A DNA stretch of 64,000 bases from the NCBI GenBank assembly GCA_035532415.1, contig DATKRB010000055.1, positions 36,160-100,159 on the forward strand, read 5' to 3'. Positions 57,942 through 64,000 of this stretch are shown here, in pieces (position 1 is the first letter of the stretch; each line of letters begins with the position of its first letter). The translations under genes were made by a program, and so were the position numbers. Below the pieces are notes generated by a model. That model saw nothing but the letters and a program-made list of their open reading frames with translations, had not been told where the DNA came from and searched no databases. This DNA comes from DATKRB01 sp035532415 (GTDB lineage: Bacteria > Actinomycetota > Acidimicrobiia > Acidimicrobiales > RAAP-2).

Positions 57942-58424
57942 AGAGTCAACATTCTTCCCTTGACGGCGAGGGCATTCCCTTGCCTAATGTACGGCAGTCC
58001 CAAACGCCCCAAGGGGAAGGCGCGGTTCAGACTGCGGCACCCGGCCGGTGGGATGTCAAGAGGCGGAGGAAGGCCCGGGGGTTCGAGTAGAGAACGTTTC
58101 GATCGTCCGAATGGCCGCTCGGCCGACGATCCTGACGGCGCCAAAGACCCCCGGGCCCAACCGCCTCCAATAATGATCCGGCGCTCAGGAGCACCCGCCG
58201 GACCCGACGCTCCGAGCTCCACCGGGGATTGGCCCAGATCTGTTGGGGTGTCCATTCCGAGCTGTTCGCGGAACCGGCTCCGGCCCCGGCCGGCAGTTGC
58301 CGTCCGGTCCGCGCCCGACCCGGTCGATGCTCCTCGGGGCATCCGGAACCTGCTCTCGGGCGTGCTCGACGCGACGCCCGAAACGTCTATGCTCCCGCGG
58401 CAAACGCCCGCTCGAAAGGTGGCC
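57914..58424. other. 511-bp region without a supported gene
   Basis: It holds the hairpin above, a candidate sigma70-type promoter at 57960-57990 and a TATGCT box at 58387-58392 just before the DUF4193 gene. The frame of DUF4193 stays open through the region, but its composition is Pro/Arg/Gly-rich and shadow-like. I see no known RNA gene. Confidence 0.5.
57960..57990 (+). promoter_or_regulatory. Candidate promoter in the 511-bp gap
   Basis: TTGACG (57960-57965) and TAATGT (57985-57990) are 19 bases apart, slightly wide. It would make an RNA starting near 57997, about 430 bases before the DUF4193 ATG. Confidence 0.4.
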
Positions 58425-58910
58425 ATGGCAGACGATCTCGACGAAGTTCCCGCACCTGATGATCTCGAGGAGCTCGAGGTGGACCTCGACTCGCTCGACG
58501 ACGACCTGGGGGAAGGCCTGGGTGTCGAGGGGGACAACGACGACGTAGCACTGACCGACGACGAGGACGAGGTGGACGTCGACGAGGAGGTCGACGTCGG
58601 CCCCGAAGTCCTCACTGCCGAGCCCGGAGCCGTGGTGGAGAAGTCCACGGACGGGGAGGACGAGGACGAGGACGAGGAGCCCGAGGACGAGGACGTCGAG
58701 GCGAGCCTCGATGTCATCCTGAAGGAGCGCCTGGTCGTCGAGGACGAGCCCGAGGACGACGAGCTCGCCGACGTCGACGACCGCTCGGAGCCTTCCGAGC
58801 GGGTGCTGCCGAAGCAGCCTGACGAGTTCGTGTGCCGTTCCTGCTTCCTCGTCAAGCATCCGAGCCAGCTCGCCGACAAGAAGAAGATGCTCTGCCGAGA
58901 CTGTGTCTGA
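58425..58910 (+). CDS. DUF4193 family zinc-ribbon protein
   Basis: A 161-residue, very acidic protein. The N-terminal two thirds are Asp/Glu-rich and probably disordered. The C-terminal third has SLDVILKERLVVEDEPEDDE, then VLPKQPDEFVCRSCFLVKHP and ends MLCRDCV, so two CxxC pairs (CRSC, CRDC) form a zinc ribbon. This is the actinobacterial DUF4193 family, function unknown. The ATG at 58425 follows GAAAGGTGG. Its stop and following bases are part of a 28-bp duplication. Confidence 0.93.
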   Translation: MADDLDEVPAPDDLEELEVDLDSLDDDLGEGLGVEGDNDDVALTDDEDEVDVDEEVDVGPEVLTAEPGAVVEKSTDGEDEDEDEEPEDEDVEASLDVILKERLVVEDEPEDDELADVDDRSEPSERVLPKQPDEFVCRSCFLVKHPSQLADKKKMLCRDCV

Positions 58911-58969
58911 ACCTCCCTGCGGTCGAGCCCGTGTCTGAACCTCCCTGCGGTCGAGCCCGTGTCTGAACC
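58903..58969. repeat. 28-bp tandem duplication of a gene junction
   Basis: The 28-bp unit beginning GTGTCTGAACCT occurs at 58903-58930 and 58931-58958, with a third partial copy at 58959. The first copy holds the DUF4193 stop and the third supplies the GTG start of the next gene. Confidence 0.92.
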
Positions 58970-59609
58970 TCGCGGAGGCGAAGCCGGCGCCGAGACCGGC
59001 CGGGCGGCGCCGGTGAGCTCGCCCGGGCGGAAGGCGCTCGACCTCCTGGTGTTCGCGCCGGCCGGCTTGCTGGTCACCGCGGTGGAGGAGCTCCCAGAAC
59101 TGGCGGCGAAGGGTCGTACCCGGTTTGAGGTCCACTTGCGCAACGCCAGGTTCGTCGGCCAGATGGTCGTGACGACAGGGCAGGTGCACCTGCGCGATCG
59201 CGTCGCCCGGTTCACCGGGCCCCGAGAGGGACCCGCCGCGGCCCAGGACGCCGTGCGACCGTCCCGGCCGGCGCGACCGACCGACTACCCGCCGACGCCC
59301 GGTGCGGACCTCGGCGCCGAGCAGGCCTCCGCCTTCGGCGGCCCCGCCGACGGGTCCGGGTCGACCGGCACCTCGCCGCCGCCGTCGACCGGGCCGGCGG
59401 CCCCGTCCGCCGCCGACTGGGCCATCCCTGGATATGACACGTTGTCTGCATCTCAGGTGGTCCGGCGGCTCGACGGTCTCGGCATCCACGAGCTGCAGGC
59501 CGTCAGCCGGTACGAGGTGGAGACCCGGGGGCGGCGGACGATCCTGCACCGGGTGCAGCAGCTGTTGGGAGCCGAGGACGAACCCGGTCAGCCCGGCGTG
59601 CCGAGCTGA
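58959..59609 (+). CDS. Conserved actinobacterial protein with C-terminal SASQVV-type motif
   Basis: A 216-residue protein from GTG 58959. Residues ~25-85 are conserved-looking and partly hydrophobic (RKALDLLVFAPAGLLVTAVE). The middle is Pro/Gly-rich and probably flexible. The C-terminus has IPGYDTLSASQVVRRLDGLG followed by IHELQAVSRYEVETRGRRTIL, a short helical module found at the end of several actinobacterial surface- or lipid-linked proteins. Function is unknown. Confidence 0.75.
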   Translation: MSEPRGGEAGAETGRAAPVSSPGRKALDLLVFAPAGLLVTAVEELPELAAKGRTRFEVHLRNARFVGQMVVTTGQVHLRDRVARFTGPREGPAAAQDAVRPSRPARPTDYPPTPGADLGAEQASAFGGPADGSGSTGTSPPPSTGPAAPSAADWAIPGYDTLSASQVVRRLDGLGIHELQAVSRYEVETRGRRTILHRVQQLLGAEDEPGQPGVPS

Positions 59610-59634
59610 GACCGGAACGAGGGATCCCCAACCC

Positions 59635-60159
59635 GTGGAAGCGGTGCGTGCGGCGGCGGCGGCGGACCTACCCCGGTGCGTGGAGTTGGTGACCGAGGCT
59701 TCGCTGGCGGCCGACAGCGCCCGCGGGGGGAGGCTTCTCGCCACCCTCGGCGGTTTCGGAGGTCTCGGTGCGGGGGCAGGGGCCGGTGCGGCGGCAGGGG
59801 TCGGGACGGCGCTCGTGGATCCCGGTCAGCTGGTCGGCGGCTGGCTCGGGGCAGGGACGACCACGTCGAGCACCCTTCTGGTGGGCACGATCGACGACGT
59901 GGTCGTCGGGCTTGCCGCGGGAACGGTCGTCAGCGGGGACCGGACCGTCGGTCGGATCGAATGCTGTTACGTCGAGCCGGCCGCACGCGGGGTCGGGGTC
60001 GGGTCCGGGCTCGTGACGGCGCTCGTCGCCTGGTTCGGCGAACGAGAGTGCTCCGACGTCGACGCCCTGGCGCTCCCGGGGGACCGATCGATGAAGCAGT
60101 TGTTGGAGGCGACCGGGTTCAAGACCCGGCTGCTCGTCCTCCACCGGTCACCGAGCTGA
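59635..60159 (+). CDS. GNAT-family N-acetyltransferase
   Basis: A 174-residue protein starting at GTG 59635. After a Gly/Ala-rich insert (about 39-70) it has DDVVVGLAAGTVVSGDRTVG, ECCYVEPAARGVGVGSGLVT (the acetyl-CoA loop with R/G-x-G-x-G/A) and a C-terminal strand LLEATGFKTRLLVLHRS. The order fits GNAT acetyltransferases; the substrate is unknown. Its end overlaps the 60119-61435 gene by 41 bp, tail to tail. Confidence 0.82.
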   Translation: MEAVRAAAAADLPRCVELVTEASLAADSARGGRLLATLGGFGGLGAGAGAGAAAGVGTALVDPGQLVGGWLGAGTTTSSTLLVGTIDDVVVGLAAGTVVSGDRTVGRIECCYVEPAARGVGVGSGLVTALVAWFGERECSDVDALALPGDRSMKQLLEATGFKTRLLVLHRSPS

Positions 60160-61435
60160 TCGAGCGCCGGACCATCGTGCGGCGTGGCGGTGGGGGAGGG
60201 ATTCGCAGGCCGAGGAGCTTGGCCAGTTCCGGCACCAGCCCGGCTGCATTGAGGGCGGCCGCCCCCACCCCTTCGATCGGCGGGATGCCCGCCGGCTTGA
60301 CGTTGCGCCGGACCGGCGAATCGACCACGGCGTCGAGCAACGCCAACCACTCCTCGGCCCCGAGGTCCGGGGTCATCGCCGCGCCGGCTGCCTCGGCCAA
60401 CCGGACCGCCAGCTCCGCCGACAGCCGGGTGCCCGGTTCGGGAGCCCGTCCGGTGACGTGCAGCGCATCGAGCGTCCGACCATCGTCCAGAGCGGAGGCG
60501 ATCCTCCCGACCCATTCGTCCCTGAGGGCGGTCACCCGGCCGTCGAGCGACTCCTGAAGGGCCTTGGCGAGAGCGCGACCCTCTTCATCGAGGATCACCG
60601 TCCGCGAGGCCGCCACGACGGCCCGCAGCTCGCGGAGGCGGAGGTCACGACCCGCGGCCTGAGCGGAGGTCGCACGGTCCTTCCACTCTGCCAGCTTGAC
60701 CACCGGCAGCAGTTCCTCGGCCATCTTGAGGATCGCGTCGGCGGCCACGGGCGGCTTGCCGCTCGCGCGCGCCGATGCGTTCTGCTCGTCGATGGACTGC
60801 CGGACGGCAGGGATCCCGCCACGGAGCACGGCTTCGGCGATCGGCAACTGCTCGGGTCGGAGGCTCGCGAGTGCAGCGTTACGGTGCGCCATCGAGACGG
60901 TCGGGCGACGCTCGCGCTCCCGGCGTGCCGGCGCGCCGCGATCGCCCGGACGATCGGCAGGTGATCGGCGGTAACCCTCGCCGCTCCTTCCCCCATCGCC
61001 GGGACGCTCCGATCGATCTCTCCCCGCAGCCGTTCCCTCGGGACGCCCCCGCCCAGCGGAGGGGCCGCGGCTGCGGCCCTCGCCGCGCCCCGGACCGTCC
61101 CGGCGCGGTGGGCGGTCGCCCTCGTCCCGGCGCCGTCGCGACCCAGGGGCCAGGGTCACCGAGATGTCGCTCCCTCTGCGAGGTGCACCGATCACCTCTA
61201 TTCGCCCCTCGGGCTTCGCCGAGGTACGGGAGGCCTTCGGCGGAAGGAGGCCGATGACGTCGATCCCCTCGATGCCCGACTCCACCTCGGCCCGGTACGT
61301 GTCGCCGACCGAGGCGCCCTCGGGGACCGTCTCGGGCACGAGCGCGCCCCTCGGTTGGCGCGCGCCGACGGCCCGCCAGGTCCACGATCCGTCGGCGGCC
61401 CGGCTCGTCAGCTCGATATCGATGAAGCGGGACAT
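60119..61435 (-). CDS. Hypothetical protein with Arg/Gly-rich linker
   Basis: A 438-residue protein I cannot place. Residues 1-95 look like a small beta-rich domain (SRFIDIELTSRAADGSWTWR, DTYRAEVESGIEGIDVIGLL). Residues ~97-180 are Arg/Gly/Pro-rich, as in RNA-binding RGG regions. Residues ~185-420 are helical (ASLRPEQLPIAEAVLRGGIP, AADAILKMAEELLPVVKL). The N-terminal domain plus RGG linker suggest nucleic-acid binding, which is inference. A TAGCGT box lies nine bases before the ATG. Convergent with the GNAT gene. Confidence 0.75.
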   Translation of the reverse strand: MSRFIDIELTSRAADGSWTWRAVGARQPRGALVPETVPEGASVGDTYRAEVESGIEGIDVIGLLPPKASRTSAKPEGRIEVIGAPRRGSDISVTLAPGSRRRRDEGDRPPRRDGPGRGEGRSRGPSAGRGRPEGTAAGRDRSERPGDGGRSGEGYRRSPADRPGDRGAPARRERERRPTVSMAHRNAALASLRPEQLPIAEAVLRGGIPAVRQSIDEQNASARASGKPPVAADAILKMAEELLPVVKLAEWKDRATSAQAAGRDLRLRELRAVVAASRTVILDEEGRALAKALQESLDGRVTALRDEWVGRIASALDDGRTLDALHVTGRAPEPGTRLSAELAVRLAEAAGAAMTPDLGAEEWLALLDAVVDSPVRRNVKPAGIPPIEGVGAAALNAAGLVPELAKLLGLRIPPPPPRRTMVRRSISSVTGGGRAAGS

Positions 61436-61444
61436 GCGGCGGTC

Positions 61445-61450
61445 ACGCTA
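61445..61450 (-). promoter_or_regulatory. -10 box (TAGCGT) for the 60119-61435 gene
   Basis: TAGCGT on the minus strand ends nine bases before the ATG at 61435, giving a leader of only a few bases. Confidence 0.4.
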
Positions 61451-61589
61451 CCGCGCACCCGGGTGGTCGGTGACACGCGCCGGAGCAGACCTGGTACCCG
61501 CACGATTGACCGCACATTTACCACGGAGGTGCGGCCCCGCGTCGAAGGCCGACGGGGGGCGCCACGCCCAGCGGGCCGGTCCCGCTTCG

Positions 61590-62384
61590 TCAGGTGAATC
61601 GGCGGATGACGACCTCGGGCCGGGTCCGATAACCGCCGCCGAACAGGACGGTGTGCACCAGCAAGGGGTACAGCTGAAACAGCGGCTCCCGCTCCTCCCG
61701 TCCGGGTTGGAGGAACCGGACCTCGGCGTACGCCCGGAGGAGGCGGTCGGGCACGAGACCGAACAGGCCCAACATGGCCAGATCCTCCTCCGGGTGACCC
61801 CCGTGGACCGAGGGGTCGATCAGCCACGGCCGCCCGTCGATTCCCCACAACACGTTCCCCCACCACAGGTCGCCGTGCACGAGCGCCGGCCCGTCGGGCG
61901 GGAGCAGATCGCCGAACCGGGCCGCCAACGGGGCGACCGAGCGCTCCAGCCCGCAGCGCCGGGCCAGCTCGAGGAGGCGGATCTCGTAAAAGCCGGCGGC
62001 ATCGGGCGCCAACGACGGATCGACGGGGCAGGCCCCGATCCGCGACGACCCGCCGCCCCACTCCGGCCAGGGAGCGGCGTGCAGGGCGGCCAGCGTCCGT
62101 CCCAGCGCCTCCTCATGGGCGACGGTCCGGACCCCTTGCTCGACCCAGGTGGTCACGAGCAGGTCGGGCTCGGCCAGCACCACCTCGGGAACCGGCGGCG
62201 CCCCCGCCGCCCGGGCCAGGCAGCGCAGCCCCGCGGCTTCGTCGAGCACACCTGCATCTACCTTCACCACCAGGGCCCGACCGCCTGCCGTCACCTGCCA
62301 GACCGCACCTCCGAGCGGTCGCGGTACCCCGGCCGGGCCGAGGGCGTCAACGAGGCGCGGCAGCCAGATGTCCGACGAGGCCAC
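61590..62384 (-). CDS. Fructosamine kinase-like (APH-fold) protein
   Basis: A 264-residue kinase-fold protein. The N-lobe has GGRALVVKVDAG; the catalytic loop is LVHGDLWWGNVLW and the Mg-binding motif is LIDPSVHGGHPEEDLAML, close to fructosamine-3-kinases. These phosphorylate sugar adducts on proteins or small amines to trigger their removal. It overlaps the phosphatase gene by 38 bp; no shorter start was obvious. Together with the phosphatase it may act in deglycation, but that is only context. Confidence 0.87.
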   Translation of the reverse strand: MASSDIWLPRLVDALGPAGVPRPLGGAVWQVTAGGRALVVKVDAGVLDEAAGLRCLARAAGAPPVPEVVLAEPDLLVTTWVEQGVRTVAHEEALGRTLAALHAAPWPEWGGGSSRIGACPVDPSLAPDAAGFYEIRLLELARRCGLERSVAPLAARFGDLLPPDGPALVHGDLWWGNVLWGIDGRPWLIDPSVHGGHPEEDLAMLGLFGLVPDRLLRAYAEVRFLQPGREEREPLFQLYPLLVHTVLFGGGYRTRPEVVIRRFT

Positions 62385-62826
62385 GGCACGCCCGCTCGAT
62401 CATGATCAGGGTGAGGTCGAACTCGGCGTCGTCCCCACCCCAAGGGTCCGGCACCTCGTCGTCGGCGGGGGAGGAGCCCGGATCGTACGAGCGCAACAGG
62501 CGGACCTTGGCCGCGTCGGTCCCCGTGCCGGCCGCTCGCCGCACCTGGGTCAGGTTCGCCCGGTCCGCGCACAGGAGGAGATCCGCGGCAGCCACGTCCG
62601 CCGGGCGGAGGTGGCGAGCTCGGTGCCCGCCTACCGGCCAACCCCGACGGCGCAGCGCAGCATCGGCCCGCGGATCGGCACCTTCGCCGACGTGGTAGCC
62701 CGCCGTCCCGAACGACTCCACCACCACCAGGCCGGACATCCCCGCCTGCTCGACCATGGCCCCGGCCACCGCCGCCGCCATTGGCGAACGGCAGATGTTC
62801 CCCAGACAGATCATCGCCACCTGCAT
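62347..62826 (-). CDS. Low-molecular-weight protein tyrosine phosphatase
   Basis: A 159-residue phosphatase. It begins MQVAMICLGNICRSPMAAAV, so the P-loop CLGNICRS with the nucleophilic Cys and Arg is intact; the general-acid aspartate lies in VPDPWGGDDAEFD near the C-terminus. It removes phosphate from tyrosine or, in some bacteria, from arginine residues. The ATG at 62826 has GACAAT six bases upstream and may be leaderless. Its end overlaps the kinase-like gene by 38 bp. Confidence 0.93.
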   Translation of the reverse strand: MQVAMICLGNICRSPMAAAVAGAMVEQAGMSGLVVVESFGTAGYHVGEGADPRADAALRRRGWPVGGHRARHLRPADVAAADLLLCADRANLTQVRRAAGTGTDAAKVRLLRSYDPGSSPADDEVPDPWGGDDAEFDLTLIMIERACRGLVGHLAAAPR

Positions 62827-62912
62827 CACGTCATTGTCGCAGGCGCACGCGGGCGCTCGGCGGGCAGCGCGAACCGCAGACGGAAAGCGCCCGACGACCG
62901 TGCGCTGCGGTG

Positions 62913-63503
62913 TCAGGCCGGCCCGGCGCACCCGGTCTCGGACGGGCCCTCGGGCCTGGTCTCGGACGGGCCCTCGGCCCGAAGAGTGCGATAGCGCACC
63001 CGGCACTCGTCGAGCTCCCTCAGGGCCTCCGTCTTGCCTTCGAACCCCCCGATATAACTGGTCTTGCCCGGCTCGAGGTCCTTGTAGATGGTGAAGAAGT
63101 GCTCGATCTCGGCCAACAGGTGGTCGGGGAGCCCCTCGAGGTCCACTACGTGGTCCCAGTTCGGATCGTGCTCGAGCACGCCGAGCAGCTTGGCGTCGGG
63201 ACCCTTCTCGTCGCGCATCCAGAACACGCCGAGGACCCTCATCCGCACCATGCATCCGGGGAACGTCGGGTCGGCGAGCAGCACCATCGCGTCGAGCGGA
63301 TCGCCGTCGAGCGCCAGTGTCTCGGGGACGAACCCGTAGTCGGTCGGGTACGCGGTCGCCGTGAAGAGCCGGCGATCCAGCCGGATCACATGGAGGTCGT
63401 GGTCGTACTCGTACTTGTTCCGGCCACCGGCCGGGATCTCCACGATGATGTCGACGATCCCGTCCGACGCGCCGGCTCCGGTACCGGGGTTCCCGTCGGC
63501 CAT
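62913..63503 (-). CDS. ppa: Inorganic pyrophosphatase
   Basis: A 196-residue family I pyrophosphatase. It has VEIPAGGRNKYEYDHD, YPTDYGFVPETLALDGDPLD with the Asp metal ligands, and HFFTIYKDLEPGK. It hydrolyses pyrophosphate from biosynthetic reactions in the cytoplasm. The start at 63503 (MADGNPGTG) is chosen because GAGGTGGG precedes it. The C-terminal ~20 residues are extra and contain a duplicated EGPSETRP unit from a 24-bp DNA repeat. Confidence 0.96.
   Translation of the reverse strand: MADGNPGTGAGASDGIVDIIVEIPAGGRNKYEYDHDLHVIRLDRRLFTATAYPTDYGFVPETLALDGDPLDAMVLLADPTFPGCMVRMRVLGVFWMRDEKGPDAKLLGVLEHDPNWDHVVDLEGLPDHLLAEIEHFFTIYKDLEPGKTSYIGGFEGKTEALRELDECRVRYRTLRAEGPSETRPEGPSETGCAGPA
62934..62980. 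repeat. 24-bp-period duplication at the ppa 3' end
   Basis: A block starting at 62934 recurs at 62958 with a 24-bp period, giving two RPEGPSET-type units in the protein tail. The frame is kept. Confidence 0.75.
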
Positions 63504-63660
63504 CTGCCCACCTCGCTCTCGTCGCGTGTCCGGCCTCCACCGGCCCACGGCGGGCCGGACGGCGGGCACGGATCCGCCCGGCCCGTGCGACCCACGCCAC
63601 GAGCCTGCCACCCGGGGGAGGCACCGACGCGCACGGTCGACGGCCGCCGAAACCCGGGGG

Positions 63661-63680
63661 CCACCCTTCGTTTAGGGTGG
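63661..63680. promoter_or_regulatory. Inverted repeat over a -10 box (TAGGGT) before the CYTH gene
   Basis: CCACCCT (63661-63667) and AGGGTGG (63674-63680) are perfect inverted arms with a 6-base spacer. TAGGGT (63673-63678) lies in the right arm and would start RNA near 63685, about 60 bases before the CYTH ATG. A regulator binding the repeat would block this promoter. Confidence 0.45.
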
Positions 63681-63746
63681 GGAGACAACGGTGGCCGGAT
63701 GGCCAGGTCGGTCCCGGCCTCAGGATCGAACGAAGGTGGCGGGCAG

Positions 63747-64000
63747 ATGGCGATCGAGTCGCTCGAGCGGGAGATCAAGCTCGACGTCGACCTTCGCTTC
63801 GAGATGCCGGACCTCTCCGCCCTGGCGAGCGGCTGCACCCTCGTACCGCTGCCCGTCCAGCGCCTGGCCGCCACCTACTACGACACGCCCGACCTCCAGC
63901 TGCTCCGCCGGGGCATCACCCTTCGGCGGCGCGAGGACCGGGTGGCCGGCGGCGAGAACCTGTGGACCCTCAAGCTGCCGACCGGCACCGTGCACGCCCA
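63747..64000 (+). CDS. CYTH-domain protein, 3'-truncated
   Basis: The first ~84 residues are present. They open AIESLEREIKLDVDLRFEMP with the ExExK-like signature, then YYDTPDLQLLRRGITLRRRE and WTLKLP, which are the conserved strands of the CYTH triphosphate-tunnel fold. Many actinobacterial members carry a CHAD domain after it, but the window ends first. It probably acts on triphosphate or polyphosphate. Divergent from ppa, which also works on phosphate chains. Confidence 0.88.
   Translation, partial: MAIESLEREIKLDVDLRFEMPDLSALASGCTLVPLPVQRLAATYYDTPDLQLLRRGITLRRREDRVAGGENLWTLKLPTGTVHA

Noticed and set aside
58060..58110. RNase P RNA-like GAGGAA block
   Set aside because: A GAGGAAGG stretch recalls rnpB, but the other universal rnpB blocks could not be found.
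57789..58424. Long upstream extension of the DUF4193 frame
   Set aside because: DUF4193 proteins begin near MADDL; the extension is Arg/Pro/Gly-rich and overlaps the ThyX-like gene out of frame.

Overview
The window is GC-rich, densely packed chromosomal DNA of an actinobacterium, most likely of class Acidimicrobiia or a close relative. The evidence is a complete Pup-proteasome locus (mpa, dop, pup, prcB, prcA, pafA), a fused FO synthase (fbiC) with F420/flavin-type oxidoreductases, a mycothiol-type isomerase-like protein, a DUF4193 zinc-ribbon protein, many GTG starts, and repeated ATGA/GTGA stop-start overlaps. The species cannot be named from the sequence. I see no rRNA, tRNA, CRISPR array, insertion sequence or prophage.

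Layout. (1) 2-487: 3' end of a methyltransferase. (2) 590-13224, all minus strand: a redox and regulatory block. It reads, in transcription order, a LuxR-type regulator, a secreted kelch/propeller protein, a DoxX-Rieske fusion, a response regulator and histidine kinase, then a tightly coupled set: a small anchored protein, ApbE flavin transferase, a ferric-reductase-like membrane protein, a NuoF-like flavoprotein, a ferredoxin, a heme-b-type membrane protein and a phosphodiester glycosidase-like protein. Together they look like a route for electrons from NAD(P)H to the cell exterior. (3) 13386-19282: small accessory genes (monooxygenase-fold, DUF1059, flavin split barrel, hydrolase, O-methyltransferase, DinB-like, patatin). 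(4) 19404-28807: thiO-thiS, then divergent gltB-gltD-pgi. (5) 28913-32919: NlpC/P60 lipoprotein candidate, acyl-CoA ligase, and a luciferase-like (probably F420-dependent) oxidoreductase. (6) 32830-42949, minus strand: tkt-tal-gnd-zwf-pgl-fbiC-LOG, a pentose phosphate operon translationally coupled to F420-precursor synthesis. (7) 43174-46057: small membrane proteins, trmI, ferredoxin, TetR. (8) 46183-57913: mpa-dop-pup-prcB-prcA-pafA-tatA-tatC-helY and a two-part ThyX-like protein. (9) 58425-64000: DUF4193, hypothetical proteins, GNAT, fructosamine-kinase-like and low-molecular-weight phosphatase proteins, inorganic pyrophosphatase and a truncated CYTH gene.

Two patterns recur across the window. 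Several genes have a TANNNT box 6-7 bases before the start codon, which suggests leaderless mRNAs. Short near-perfect tandem duplications (9-45 bp units) sit at or near gene ends in about a dozen places. All functions are assigned from motifs and context read by eye; no database search was run.
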